DNA from: Sesamum alatum
Taxonomy: Eukaryota > Streptophyta > Magnoliopsida > Lamiales > Pedaliaceae
NCBI GenBank assembly: GCA_034509735.1
Contig: JACGWO010000004.1
Location: 26,455,395 to 26,519,394, forward strand
Reading direction: 5' to 3'
Length of the DNA stretch: 64,000 nucleotides
Positions 1 through 12,844 of the stretch are shown here, piece by piece. Each line of letters starts with the position of its first letter. Positions within the stretch are counted from its first letter, which is position 1. Under the pieces are notes generated by a model, which made no database searches, was not told the DNA's origin, and worked only from the letters and a program-made list of their open reading frames with translations. The position numbers and the translations under genes were made by a program.

Positions 1-1341
1 GTGTTACTCGGAAGTTGCCCCTCCGTTTTGCTGGTGAGCATGCTCGCGAGTTGCCCCATTTGGACCTCGAGATTTCGGATTGAAGCCTCTTGGTTCTGAA
101 AACGAGTGTTGGCGGCGGAGATGAAGGAGGAGAGCATTTCTTCAAGGTTATTCTTCTTCTCTTTGCGGCGGCTGCTGCTGGCGTGGTTGTTGTTGGTACC
201 CGGTGGTCCTTGTTGTTGGTTGTTACTCCACGAAAAATTGGGTGGCTACGCCATCCCGGATTGTAGGTGTTGGAGTATGGATTAAAGTTGGACCTGCCAC
301 CATGAGAAACAAAATTAGCATCTTCATAAACAGCACTTATGTTTCCTACCTTGCAGTCTTGACTTAAATGACCCATTTGGCCACATGCGCCGCAAGGTCC
401 TAAGGGTGGAGCGTTCCACATCGTGGCTCCAAAGTTATTCAGTTGTTGCGTTAGTGCAGCCATTTGTGCAGATAGTGCCGTCGTTGCGTCAACTTGATGG
501 ATACCGGCTACTCGTCGGTCCTGGACATATGAGTAGAAATTCGATGCTATCTCATCAATGATTGTGAATGCCTCTGATGGCAGTTTCTTCATGATAAGTA
601 CCACCTGCAGCTGCATCGATGGTGGCTCGGTTGGCCAACGTGAGACCATTGTAGAATGTCTGGACCTGCCTCCATACTGGGAGCTCATGATGAGGGCACT
701 TTTTAAGCATCTCCCTAAAACGTTCCCACGCATCATATAGTGATTCCCTATCTGACTGCACAAAAGAAGTGATGTCATTGAGCAATTTAGCAGTTTTAGA
801 AGGGGGAAAGTATTTAGCAAGAAATTTTTTGTGTCAGGTCTTGCCAAGTTGTAATACTACCGGCAGGCAACGACTGCAGCCAATCCTTGGCCTTATCACA
901 CAAGGAAAACGGAAATAATCTAAGCCTAACAGCATCATCACTAACACCATTAAACTTAAAAGTATCACAAATTTCAAGAAAGTTAGAGAGATGTTGATTC
1001 GGATTTTCATCACGCAAACCAGAAAACTGCACACGTGTTTGGATCATCTGAATGATGGCCGGCTTGATCTCAAAATTGTTGGCTTGGATCGAAGGTTTGG
1101 CAATGCTAGATATCACCCCATCTGCTGTTGGGAACGCATACTCCATCATTGGCCTCTCCACGACCCCTAGAGCATTTGCCATGGCCGGTTCTATGAGAAT
1201 AAGTTGATCCTCGGTGTTGGAATTTCCACTCCCTTCACCCCTCTCGATGGTGTTTCTTTGTTGGCGAAAAGTTCTCTCAATTTCAGGGTCGAATCGTGCT
1301 AACTCTCCACCACCACTTCGTGTCATTAAACTGTGCACCAA
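1..1341 (-). pseudogene. Ty3/gypsy (Athila-like) gag, frameshifted, 3' part outside window
   Basis: Capsid/nucleocapsid polyprotein of an LTR retrotransposon. The N-terminal piece (1341 to about 816) ends in the capsid motif AKDWLQSLPAGSITTWQDL. The reading then changes frame in an A6 run near 830 and continues as KFLAKYFPPSKT and on through LYDAWERFREMLKKCPHHEL. It shifts again near 595 into MKKLPSEAFTIIDEI, which leads to a CX2CX4HX4C zinc knuckle (CGACGQMGHLSQDC) at 353-394. A third break lies near 255, before a C-terminal piece ending near GQLASMLTSKTEGQLPSN. Protease and polymerase would lie left of position 1. The order gag, then PBS, then LTR to the right shows the 5' end is on the right. 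Assignment to gypsy is firm; Athila-like is inferred from the tRNA-Asp-type primer site and the leader. Confidence 0.85.
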
Positions 1342-1442
1342 AGAAAGAAGAGAAGTGAGGTAGAAAAGTAAAGATAAAAATAAAGCAAGGAAAAATCCAA
1401 ATTAATTAAGTCCAGCGAGTTATGATATTCTTTCGAATTGAA

Positions 1443-1460
1443 TCCCCGGCAACGGCGCCA
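1443..1460 (-). other. Retrotransposon primer binding site (tRNA-Asp type)
   Basis: Read on the minus strand this is TGGCGCCGTTGCCGGGGA, which complements the 3' end of plant tRNA-Asp. It lies between the LTR and gag, where minus-strand DNA synthesis is primed. Confidence 0.85.
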
Positions 1461-1466
1461 AAAACT

Positions 1467-2716
1467 TGATTGCAAAAAATATATACTAGCAAGTGTACTA
1501 GCTATCAAGTAGTATAAAGAATGTCGATCCCACGAGGATTTAACGAAACAATTACCACAACTATGACTATTCCTAATTATTTGGACAACCGAAGAGTTTG
1601 GATGATTTAGGAGTCTACTAAAAACAATAAAATCAACTTTTAGCAAGCAATTATGGTGAGGAAAAACGCAGATTTAGGAAGGAGTGCCACGGCTATAGGT
1701 CCACCTAATCAACGCAATGCATTTAATATTAACGGATCAATCACACAAATAATTATCTTCGCATACTGAGGTTTTTTCCTAATTTAATCCAATATACTCT
1801 CTCGAGCTATATCGAACCTATTACTACCAAGGAATTAGGGGATCTCTCCTCTTCCAAGACTCGTGATAATAACGCATTAAGATACATGAAAAAACCTATG
1901 GAACCAGATAGATCATGCCTGTGTATGTCTACACATCATTCAATCCATACCATGAATTACCCTTTCCACTATGCTAAATTCCCTCTCGGTTCATTAACAT
2001 AATTAAGCAAATCTAAGAGGTGATCAAGCTCTTAAATAATAGCGATAAACACAATAACTCATGGATATGCGAAAATAACGGTGGATTAATCCAGAAAAAT
2101 ATTTAACACATAGTATCAATTAGGCTTTCCATAAGCCTTAGCACAAAAAGAAAATTAGTTCATCCTAATTCTAGCAAAAACACAAAGATGCAGAAAATTG
2201 CTAAAAAAACAAGTTCTCCTCTCTCTTTTCTTAGTCTTCTCCTCCCTCCTTCTTTATATAAAGGGACAATCCTAGTTGAGGAAGGAGAGGAATAGGATTC
2301 TATTTAGCATAGAAACTCTTTTTCTTTTCTAGTCCTATTCTAACCAAGACTCTAAGGTGGATTACAAGGGAAATAGGACTCCTTTTTGGTTGACCTATAA
2401 TCAGAATTCTCGATTTTTGTAGGTCAACTCGTCTGCCAATTTCCGCCCAGCGAATGTCTGATAACCCGTGGGTCACGGGTTATGCTTCCTGCGCTTCTGA
2501 AACCGGATTTCTGATAGCCCGTGGGTCACGGGCTAACTTGTAGTCATTTCTGCAGGATTTTTGACTCTTCTCTCTATGTTTGGACTCTTGTCTTGCACTT
2601 GCCCTTTTTGCCCATCAAAGTTCCTAAAAAACCACAAATATACCCAAGAACAAGCATTATATCGAGATAAAATGAGGGTGAAAACATAGGAATAAGTTGT
2701 ATAATTTCCCCTAATC
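1467..2716 (-). repeat. 5' LTR of the Athila-like element
   Basis: A 1,250-base segment with TG...CA ends and a 5-bp terminal inverted repeat (TGATT...AATCA). The inner end is 6 bases from the primer binding site. The outer end falls exactly where a copia gag reading frame stops, so the boundary is supported from both sides. The second LTR is beyond the window. Confidence 0.8.
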
Positions 2717-2861
2717 AAAGCTCAGTCGGAGGACGAGATTCCAACACATAAGAGCGTTTCTCGGAATCCAAAACAATTTTGAGATTCCTAAGCCAGTCAG
2801 CATAGTTGGTTTCAATAAGTTTGTTTGTCTCAAGTATGGTAGCAAATGGACTTTTAGACAT
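2717..2861 (-). pseudogene. Ty1/copia gag N-terminus, cut by LTR insertion
   Basis: The frame starts at 2861 with MSKSPFATILETNKL and continues through ETNYADWLRNLKIVLDSEK to ESRPPTEL. This is the characteristic N-terminal segment of plant copia gag polyproteins. The frame is open until it meets the first base of the Athila-like LTR at 2716. The element was therefore split by a later insertion, and its remainder should reappear on the far side of the inserted element, left of the window. Confidence 0.85.
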
Positions 2862-4275
2862 TTTCGATCTACAAGAAAGAAAAGAAGAAACAATGGAGAT
2901 TTTAGCATTCTTTCAATCAATGTTAATTAAATTTACGTTATAGTCTTTAATCATAAATTGCTCGCACTATTTCTTCAAAATTCCATAAACCCCCATATGG
3001 ATTTTCGGGAAATATTTTTCCTAGTGGACTTGAGGTCCGTAGAACGAATTTCATACCCCGCTGTTACGATTCGCATGAAAATAATTCTATGGGAGGTCAC
3101 TTTAACCATTCTCATCTTATGAGATCCCCAAGGTGTTTTACCTCATTTTTCACATAATCCCAAGGATTCCAAGTGAATTATGTTACTCCATGTTAAGCCC
3201 AACCCATCGACCAAAAGACCCCCCACTATCGCCCTCCACGACTCGTGAGACAGAGTGATAGTAGGTAATCTACTTGTTCATAGTGATAGTACAGCGTTTC
3301 ACTACTTCCAAATCATTCCACGACTCGTGAGACAATGAATTGAAAGGTGATAGCATCTCATACTTTGTCACTATGGATGGAAGGTCTGGATTATCAAATC
3401 CAATTTGATTTTATCCATCACCGGCTTAATATTTTAACTTGGACACTCTAAGTGAGGGTTAAAACCATTTGTTTATGCAAGACCCCATCACGATGTTTTA
3501 TTCTTGTTTGTTTGTTTATCATATACAATGTAAAGTGTAGGTATCAACATAAAGCAAAGCCATATAAATATATATACAAGAAATAAAACCTAGCATGCCC
3601 TAGTTGGATGATCATGAGCCCGTAGTCATCCCATACATATATTAAATAAAGATATCACATATCATATATACAAATAATATCATGTATGTATATTTAGATC
3701 CAATAAAACAAAAGAATTTAATTTCTTATGTTAAATCACATGATGTTTTTCATGGAATGAAATTGAATTTAATTTATGAGCACTTGATTCATAATGTCAA
3801 ATTAACTTGGACTTTCCAAGAAATTGGCCTAATCATATTAGGAGAATATGTTGAATTTTCGTAATCAAAATGAAAGTGAAAACCCAATTTTCTTTCTCAA
3901 TTTATATCCACATATAAATTAGGAAATAATATATATATATATATATGTATATATTTTTATTATTATTATCCTTAACTAAAACTGAGTTGAGAATATACAA
4001 AAATCGCTATTAAATCCGACCATGTTAGGCGGCAGAATCCGACCATGTAGGCGAAAAATAAATCCGACCATGTAGGCGGAAGATAAATCAGGCCATGTAG
4101 GCGGAATATAAATCCGACCATGTAGGCGGAAGGTGAAACACAATAGAATCAAATTTCAACAATTGAAATATGCCCAAGAATTAAATTCAACACATCAAGA
4201 GATTAACACATAAAATTAAATCGTTCAGCAATTTAATTAAATTAAATCACATCAATTCCATTGACTTGCATGACT
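2862..4275 (-). other. Copia 5' untranslated leader
   Basis: About 1.4 kb between the gag start and the primer binding site. No coding frame is seen. It contains a short tandem array at 4010-4135 and an (AT)n stretch near 3929-3945. Confidence 0.55.
4010..4135. repeat. Tandem repeat, about five units
   Basis: Five imperfect copies of a unit built on AATCCGACCATGTAGGCGGA, spaced about 21-25 bases apart. They sit inside the copia leader. The fourth copy differs (CAGGCC in place of CCGACC). Confidence 0.8.
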
Positions 4276-4289
4276 GGGCTCAGATACCA
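4276..4289 (-). other. Copia primer binding site (initiator tRNA-Met)
   Basis: On the minus strand it reads TGGTATCTGAGCCC, one base different from the canonical TGGTATCAGAGCC of plant copia elements. It is next to the LTR end at 4291. Confidence 0.8.
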
Positions 4290-4290
4290 T

Positions 4291-6564
4291 TGGTAGCTTC
4301 GTATAAGCCCCGAGATATTAAACACAGCGGAAATTAAAATTTTAATTAAAAAAAATATTATAATTAGCGATCAAATCGCCCGTTTCGTTGCTATTACGAT
4401 GTGGATCTCATGCATAAAAGGATGTCAATTGAATAGTTAAGAGAACCAACCTTTCTTGCTCTCCGTTTGCTGTTAGTTACTAGAACTTTCTCAAGAACGA
4501 CCTTACCTTAAAATTGGTGGTACGTCAAAATGGAACCGCTTTTAATTGTTGTTCACGGTAGGAACACAAGTGTCTTCCCTCTAAAGCTAGTCCACACCAC
4601 CTATGATGGAATCACCCTCAAACCTATGCTAGTAGGTATTGGAGGATTAAGGTAGATCAACTATTGATCTATGGAGAAATCAAAGGAATTCTTCTCTTTT
4701 CGGAGATGAGAAATGAACATAAAACCAATGCTAAAGTTGAAGCTAGACTTTCTAGTTTTGAAGGAGAGAAAGTCTAAGAAATAGAGAGTAAAAGGAAAGC
4801 AAGAGTTTTTGTATCTTTGTATGTAAAAATATGGTATATAAATCTCTTGCCTTCTACCCCTTTTTATAGGCATTTCTTTGTACTAGATACAATGAATGTA
4901 GACAAGCCCTTTTGTCTTGTTCTTAGATAACACTTGTCTTCTTCATAGACAAGTACTAGCATGACTCATCTTTTCTCCTTTTACACTTGTCTTCTTTATA
5001 GACAAGCTTTAGCATTACTTATATTTTCTTCTTCATCTAAAGATAAAACAAGTCATGTCTATGTTCAATGAATCTTGTCTTGTGGGCTTGTAGGCTTGGG
5101 CTAAGGTCTTGGGCTTTATCTTAATTTTCAATTGGACTAAGTTCAATTTTAATTAATTCCCAACTAATTATTTAGCCCATGATATTTAATTCTTTAATTA
5201 AATATAAGCCCAAATCAATTAATCTAATTAATTGGCTTTCAAGCTCAAATAGATTAATATTAATTAATCTATCACAAGTCTTACTTAATCAAATTAATGC
5301 TTGTGAAATTAGACTTCAAATTAAATAATCATATTATTTAATATTCCCATGAAATGATTTATGAAATCATTTCAATCAATTAATTTAAATCCTTAATTAA
5401 TTGATTTATTCACCATAATTAATTCTATAAATTAATTCCAATAATTCCATCATGAATTTGTGTGTGACCCTTTACGTTCACTATTCAGCTAGACATAGGC
5501 TTGTATCATATATACAATTTAATTAGCAACTTATTTGTATTATATTAATTAGATCTTATCATAATTAATCACCCTCAATTAACTCCTTAATTGGAGGGTA
5601 CCCGTCACTATGGGTGGCCATCTAGCAATGGTCCATGGCACTAGAGAATAGGTTAATTATTGTGTGAACCTGTGAGCTACGCGTACCATGCAGATACGGT
5701 CCCTCTGCTACTAACCTCCCGATCAAAGTCTAGGGCATGGAATTAGTTACTTGTTCCCATTATCGATTTTGATGTCTATGTATCAACTCTTCAAGTTATA
5801 CTTCCAATTTATCAATATAGGAAAAACCCTTTCTCCTATTTGATCAATAGTCATGGCCATGGGCTTCGAGGAATGCATAATGTAGAGAACATAGGAGGTT
5901 CGTTATCATCTCATGATAAGTAGCAGATCCTATCTTGGAACTCACCAACCTCTATGCATGCTTCAACTATGTCTGAAACATGACCGTATAGTGATCCAGG
6001 ATGAAACCTGAGACCACCTTGGACATGATCAAGTCATAGTCGTCCTATGCACAAGGTTACTGTGGAACCTCAAGTCTAAGGACTAGTTAGTGCACTATCA
6101 TAGCCTAGGAGTTCTATTCATACCGATCATGCCATATAGGGCTTCCATATGACAACTTCTGCGAGTCAACTCAGTGAACTTGATAACTCTTTATCAAGCA
6201 CCCACTAAAGTGCGCAGACGTCATACGTTTCCGTCTATGAAACTCGACATTCATCATATGAACGCATCACTTAGTGCAAGTCTTTAAGGAATGGTCGATG
6301 CCCTATCTCGACCGATTCATCGACTTGGAATATTTTAGATCAAACCATAGAGGTTGGTTTCATGGTCGCCATCATATGCGCGAGCCAACCCTTAGCATAA
6401 TTGATCTAAGGGCTTCAACCAAATGCTCATATAAATATAATGTTTAAAGCATATGATGAAAATGGCCAAAGAACATTTCTTAAATTAACATATTATTGAA
6501 AAAGATCGTCTAGAATAGTTTACAAAGAGCCAATCAATTAGCTTGACGGTCACATATTCTAACA
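4291..6564 (-). repeat. 5' LTR of the copia element
   Basis: About 2.27 kb, from TGGTAGC next to the primer site to ...TTCTAACA. Read on the minus strand the outer end is TGTTAGAATATGTGACC, a common copia LTR start. The outer end abuts a gypsy protease frame at 6565, which marks the insertion point. The length is large for a copia LTR, and an unrecognised insertion inside it is possible. Confidence 0.65.
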
Positions 6565-8555
6565 TCTGTGTGGGTGTGTTCCCATGGAGATTGGTAACGC
6601 AATTTCTCCTAGTGGTTCCACCGCGCTTCCATTGAAGCTGACTAAGGGGGTGTTTACTTTTGTCAACATGTTGGCTTCAATCCCCATCTGCGAGAAAGCC
6701 TTGAGGAAGATGATGCCCGCCACGCTACTGCTATCCACTAGCACTTTCTTCACCCAGAAGTTGGAGACTGTAGCGGAGATTACTAGTGCATCATTGTGTG
6801 GGGCTACTCCTTTTTCCAAGTGTTTCGAGGTGAAAGTAATTTCTTCTTCTGGCGTCCACATGTGGATCCCTCAATCGCAAGCATTGACTCCTTGCGTGGC
6901 AACTCTTACTAGGGCTTTCCTGGCTCTGGCTGAATCTCCACCAGCTGGTATTCCTGTGACCACTCCAATAATTCCAGTCGTTGGCAAGTTTTCTTTTCCC
7001 TTTTCTCTTCTTTTAGAACTTCCGGCCTTTCCTACATCTTCTCCAAACTTTTGTTGGGGAGTTCCCGACTCCAGTTGTTGGGAATAGCTTCCCACATAAT
7101 CCTTTAGGTAGCCCCTTTGGATTAATTTTTAGATTTCATTCTTCAGATGGTAACAATCTTCCGTACTGTGTCCTCGATCTTTGTGAAATCAATATTATTT
7201 CTCAGATTTAAGCCTTTTAGGGTTGTCTTTCATTTTTCGAGGCCATTGGATTATTCCTTAGTTGTTCCGCGATGTTTAGGATCTCTGCTCTCGGTACCTT
7301 GAGGGGGGTATATCGCGCAAAGCTTGCTGAGGGCATGTGCCTTTGGACCTCTCCCGTCCCTTCTTTTCGCGGGTCCTTTCTTTCTTCCTCCCAATTTTTC
7401 CTCTTATTGTGGGATTCCAATTTAGGTCCCATTGCTTCCTCGATACGGATATACTTTTCAGCTCTCTTTAGGAGTTCGTCAAGGGTGGTTGGGGGTTTTC
7501 CCGCGATCGACTCCCGGAATTTTCCTCTTCGCAGTCTTTGCTGGAGAATGCTTGCCAAAAACTCATGATTCACGTGGGGAACTTCCAGCACCGCCTCAGA
7601 GAACCTTTGCACATATTCTCTTAAGCTTTCCTGTTCCCATTGCACTATTGTGAAGAGGTAAGAAGCGGCTTTTGGATATCTCTTGTTGATAGAGAAGTGG
7701 TGCAAGAACCGCTGCGGTAATTGCTCAAAATTTTCGATTGTGTGCGTGGACAACTGGTTGAACCACGCCATTGCTTTCCCCGCCAATGTGGTACGGAAGA
7801 TTTTGCAATACCTAGTCGCTTAAATCCAGCAAATCGGCTTTAGCTAAGAACTTATCCAAATGATCTTCTGGGTCACCCGTGCCATTGTATTCCGCCAAAT
7901 TGGGGATCCGTATACCCTGAGGTAATGCTTCTGTCAGAATTTGCATTGAGAAGGGGCTCCTTCTCGCAGGCGCTACAGCTAACAGCAAAGGATTATATGC
8001 TACTCCTTGGAGGCGAGATGGATTCTCCCTCATATTACTGATGGTAGCTCCTTAAGTTTGAGAGAGGTTCTCCCTTTTAGTGTGGGCGGCGGTTCCTTCT
8101 TGGGCGACGTCTTGAGTTTCTGTCTCCCGGGCTCCCCTTCTCCCAACTTCTCTTCTGCTTCGGGGGACAAAGGGGGGAGAAGCCTGACTGCTTCCGCCTT
8201 CCTCTTCTATGGACATATCTCGGGGGTCATCTTCCCTCGACTCATTATCCTCGAGGGCCGGGGTTATACCGCGACCTCGGCGAGGAGAATGGAGGGGAGT
8301 AGGCTCTCTTGGTCGATTGGCCATAAACTGGAATATGGCCTTTTCCGCTGCACAGGTGGAAGCATCCTCAATCATCCTTTGGAGGGCCTCTGGAGTCATC
8401 TGGATCATAGGGGGTTGACGCACGGGAGGTTGCGAGCTGCCTCCTTCTGCCCCTACTTCTTCATGTTCCCGCCTTCCATCTTGAAGGGGGTTCATATCGT
8501 TGTCTTCTAACGGAGAAACTTCTCTTTCATTACTTTGGTGTCTTACCTGTCTCAT
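6565..8555 (-). pseudogene. Ty3/gypsy gag-protease polyprotein, decayed and cut by copia insertion
   Basis: Gag starts at 8555 (MRQVRHQSNE), passes through a charged N-terminus, and reaches IPNLAEYNGTGDPEDHLDKF near 7880. An in-frame TAG plus a one-base shift follow LLDLSD at 7815. The frame resumes as YCKIFRTTLAGKAMAWFNQL, the retrotransposon gag core, to about 7217. A degenerate nucleic-acid-binding motif (CDFHKDRGHSTEDCYHLKNE) precedes an in-frame TAA at about 7127. The 6861-6565 piece is a retropepsin-like domain (VLVDSSSVAGIIF, then LVSFNGSAVEPLGEI), with Ser where the usual active-site Gly stands. It ends at PHRC, where the copia LTR begins. A Tat-like lineage is possible but not proven. 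Confidence 0.8.
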
Positions 8556-8617
8556 TTCGTATTCATTCCAAGATCTCTTACCTTTGATCGAGTCTGCATT
8601 CTCAGTATCGGGATTGT

Positions 8618-8638
8618 AGTTCCCACAGGTGGCGCCAA
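8618..8638 (-). other. Gypsy primer binding site
   Basis: On the minus strand it reads TTGGCGCCACCTGTGGGAAC, the PBS style of Tat-related gypsy elements. It lies between gag and the LTR. Confidence 0.6.
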
Positions 8639-8647
8639 TTTAATATT

Positions 8648-9074
8648 GCGTGAATATCAAATACAATAGAATTCAACAAGATCAACACGAAATTTAAGAA
8701 ATTAAACATAATATTATTTTATTGATAGAAGAATCGGGTACACAATCCACGATACACAGTAATGGTACAAGTGTTTTCTCACTCTCCAAAAGTCCTTCTT
8801 CTTCCAATAGGTAGTATTTATACTACTAATTTAAATAAGGTAAATCGAGGACATTCTCAAATCACCCTTAACCTAACCTTGGGAAGTTATTTAAGGCAAC
8901 ATTGTGGGGGATTTTTGAGTAATTTATCATGTCCATCTTAATTACTCATATCCCATGATCATCTCTCTTATTCCATCCTTTGAACTCATTTCCTTCTTTT
9001 GCTCCTTCTTTGATTTCTATAATGAGGATTAATGCCTCATAAATTAAAATTTGACTTTAGAACCTTCCATATCA
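8648..9074 (-). repeat. Probable 5' LTR of the gypsy element
   Basis: The segment runs from TGCGTGAATATC, near the primer site, to ...TTCCATATCA. The minus strand carries a TATAAATACTACC core-promoter-like sequence near 8815-8827. The outer boundary is a best guess from TG/CA ends; no target duplication can be checked. Confidence 0.5.
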
Positions 9075-10094
9075 CTATGGTTTGAAGAAGGGGGGAGGGG
9101 GGATTTTGGATGGTCAAGGGATTTTTATTGCTGGAGAAAAACAAAGAATGATTAAGGCTTCAATGTTTTTTCTTACTATTAAACAAAAGAGCGTGAATAC
9201 ACGAGCTCAATCACCGACAGTTTTAAGATTGAAAGTGTCATTTTAAAAATATTATCTGACTAAGTTTGTTGGGTATATTTAATTACATGACTAAATTTTG
9301 TTGTCACGTAGTTACAAGATTATATTTGTTAACATTAATATATTTAAGGGACTAAATATTTTTATTCAAAAGAAAAGAACTAAAAGTAACACAACCCTGT
9401 TTATACAGGACTAAAAATAAAAGTTTGTCTGATCATGGACCCCAAAGCTCTTAAGGAAGTCATATTGATCAAAATTTCAACCTTTTTCATCATGCCTTTG
9501 AAAATAATGGCTAACAAACCAGTGTAGAACTGCTGAACTTATACAGCCATAATTGATAAAATTATATTTTTCGTCCTATAAAGAATGGTAATATTAAATG
9601 TTCATAATTATTGGGATGGAAAATTTAAGCTCATAATTTATTAATTTTGGCAGTGAGGAACAGAACCCATCGGATACCTTTAATTGCATCAAAATTAGTT
9701 GATGTGACAATCGAAGAAAATAGAATATTAGAGACGAATACAGAGTTTCTCTTTGACACAGGATGATGACTAGAGGGTGAGGACGAGGATGCAGACAGGT
9801 ACAAGTTTGAGCCTTTGAGTTGAGGATCATTGAAGATCATGCACCACAAAACTGAGGAGATTTCAAGTTCTAATGCTAATGCTATTGAAGAAGTGCGTTG
9901 ACGAAGTATTTTACCTCGTATTCTCCAAAGGGGTTCGAACAGTCAAATACAAGTAAGACAATTTTCAATATGTGCAATTTTAATGTCTCTTATGTAATAA
10001 TATTTATATTTGATATTGATTTATGTACATCATATTACTAATCAGCATAGGCTAATGAGGAAATATGTTCAAATTTTGCAAGTGATCCTATTAG
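9075..10094. other. Intergenic, no gene recognised
   Basis: Mostly AT-rich. A slightly higher-GC stretch at about 9640-9860 gives a short open frame on the minus strand, but I see no domain or splice pattern and do not call it a gene. Confidence 0.5.
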
Positions 10095-10835
10095 CAATGT
10101 TTTTAAAATCGAACTGGGGTCAAACCAATCAAGTTATTGAGTCAATTTTGATTGATCTGACTGGATTAAAAAAAACGATTGACCTGAACCTATATATATA
10201 TATATATGTATAGCATATCGATATATACATTATATATCAATAGATTAAGTAATATAATTTATAACAATATTTTTATGAAATGGTACAATTTATAAATGAA
10301 TACAATCTATAATAATTTAATAATAAAAAATCAACAAACCTCTTGGAGGAAGCAAATTAAATCAAAATTCTTACTAACAAACCCCCATGTATGAATTGAT
10401 AAATAAACTACAATTTATAATAATATTTTAGCAACCATTGCCGTCATATAAATAAATACCCTATTGACTATTAGAAGTGTTCATTGTTCCACAATGAAAA
10501 AATATAAACCAAATGTAATTTAAATACTTTCTCTTTGTCCCACATTGGGAAAATATATGAACACTTTCTCATTTGTCCCACCTTGGACAAGCATAAGCTT
10601 AAATCATTTACATTATAAATATGGTGATAGTTGGTTTGAATAATTTTTCATGACACAAATTGCCTATTTATTTTCATTGGCATTTGTTTTCTTCTCTATT
10701 TGTATATTTTACTATATTATTTTTTAATGGAAAATATATTATTAGTTTTTTGACCGGTCCACACTGATCCGATTGATATTGATTTTATGCCATTGATCCG
10801 GACCGGACACTTGGCCAGTTTATACCCTTCTTATC
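10095..10835. repeat. Degenerate repeat related to the hAT-type MITE at 48,683
   Basis: The first 115 bases (starting CAATGTTTTTAAAATCGAAC) align with the left part of the MITE at 48,683-49,204, including the run that ends in (AT)n. A second CCGGTC-rich block lies at 10,750-10,830. The right terminus is not clear, so the end coordinate is approximate. Confidence 0.5.
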
Positions 10836-10976
10836 ATATAAATTGATTTTCAACTGTTAAAAAATGAACAGTCCAAATTAAATAAATTTAAAATATATTA
10901 TTTATTTATTTATTATATATGCAATCATATATACACTATACATATATAGTACAATATATATATATATATGTTGTTG

Positions 10977-11263
10977 CAGGCGCGACGGATGTTGCCTGTG
11001 GGCAACGAGGCCGTCGTCGTGCAGACTGGTCGACGGCGACGTCACCCAGCATAGCCTGGGCGACGTCGCCATCGCCCGCGCATGAAGGGGGCAACGTCGC
11101 CCCCATCAATCGTGTAAAGACGTCGACGGCGACGCGGCGCAGATCCAAGCGATGCCGCTGAGATCCCGGCAATGTTGCCCTGATCTAGGTGAAATCGCCC
11201 CCATCGCGGGCGGCAGCAATCGCCCAGCCACTTTGATGACCGACAGCAAGGCGGCCGCTAGCG
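10977..11263. other. GC-rich island of GACGTCGCC-like repeats
   Basis: Nearly 300 bases with very high GC content, flanked on both sides by AT-rich DNA. It contains many copies of GACGTCGCC, GGCGACG and CATCGCCC-like words on both strands. Both strands are open for about 80 codons, which follows from the base composition and is not evidence of a protein. Confidence 0.6.
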
Positions 11264-12833
11264 GAGAACAAAAAAATATTATTAAAAAAATTAAATAAAA
11301 ATAATTTAATTTTTAAAAAAATAAAATATTACAGAAAGTATTAAAATTTTATTTTTGAAAAGAATGAAATTAACTTTTATCTATTTTGATATTTAATTAT
11401 ATTTTCTATAAATAGATATAATTTATTGAAATAAACTTAACTAAATAAAAATTTAATTTATAATAATATATCATTATAATTGATTTTATTTATATTTATA
11501 AATATTTAAATTTGAAATGTTAATTTTAATGTATTAATATTTTTATTGTATTTTTCCTTTTAAAAATATTATATATTTTTTTAGGTATTTTGATACTTCG
11601 TTAATATATTTCACAAATAAATATAATTTATTAAAACATACTTAAACTAATTAATAAATTAGATTAAATTAATCAATAATTTAAATTAATCAATAATATA
11701 TTTGGACATTGTAATATTTATTAAAATATATTTAAATATCAAATAAAAGGAGCAAAATAGGCCTTTGGGCATTTAAATAACCTCAAAAAAGATCAAAATT
11801 GAACGGGAGCAAAATAAACATTTATACACTTAAAATAACCTAAAAAAAGGTCAAAAACGAAACTCACTCTCACAATGAGTGCGTGTCAAACACTCTCCGT
11901 TAGTTTCTAAAGAAGAGGGGTTTTTTTTACTGTATTTTATAAATACAAGGGTTTTCTTACCTATAAATTTAATATAAGGGGATTTCACGCTATTTCACTA
12001 AAACATAGGAAGGTGTTATACAATTTACCCATATTATATCACAAGAATGTAGACATGGAACCAATCAAGAAGCTCAGGACCCAAATCATCCAAGTCAATG
12101 AACAAAAGTGATGGAGGTTAAGAATAGGTAATCAAAAAGCTTATAAAAATTAGTTGAATATATTTGTTTATAATGTTAACTCCATTGTTTCTAAATTTAT
12201 TTTTTATTTATTTTTTGAAGAATAGATGCATTGAAAGTCATGATGTTACTCCAAACATCACAAATTATGTTAAAATCCTATATATTGTTTCCAATAAGCG
12301 TGTAAATATAATTGTTTAATTATTTTTTTATCAATTAATCATAGCAATTAAATTAATATTTATTTTTTTTCTCGCATGGAAGCCTTTAGATTTATTTTTT
12401 TTTCTTTTGTCTCCACATGAGAATTTGCACATTTCCACTTTCATATGGAGGTAAATTATTTCATAGAAAAAAAATATATTATCACCTACATTTGATGATT
12501 ATGGATTAAAAATCATGATAAATTACTATTATTAATTATAATTAAATAAAATCGATACAAAAACTTAACTTATCCACTATGACAAAAATATATATCATGA
12601 CTTTAACCATGTCAAGCATTTCCTATAGCCCTCATTCATGATAAATATTTTAACAATACTCGTAAAAATCATGATTAATAATTATTACATAGTTGTATTG
12701 AATAACTATTTACTATAAATATTTATTTTTACTTATAACAATTAATTAATTATAGATAGATGTTATATTTCCTATTTTCCTGTATAGCTCTTAACCCATC
12801 ATCTATTTCTATGATTATGATAAAGGTTCTTGA
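11264..12833. other. AT-rich intergenic DNA
   Basis: No gene seen. The segment 11,760-12,030 looks like fragments of the fold-back repeats found elsewhere in the window (pieces such as ACAATTTACCC near its end). Confidence 0.5.
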
Positions 12834-12844
12834 TATAATAATGG

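Noticed and set aside
4010..4135. CRISPR-like spaced repeats
   Set aside because: Plant nuclear DNA, short imperfect units with tiny spacers inside a retrotransposon leader.
9594..9849. Minus-strand frames of 72-78 codons
   Set aside because: Ser-rich and AT-biased, no motif, no supporting exons.
10919..11172. Open frames of about 80 codons on both strands of the GC-rich island
   Set aside because: GC-rich repeats lack stop codons by composition; the predicted peptides are low-complexity Arg/Ala/Thr.
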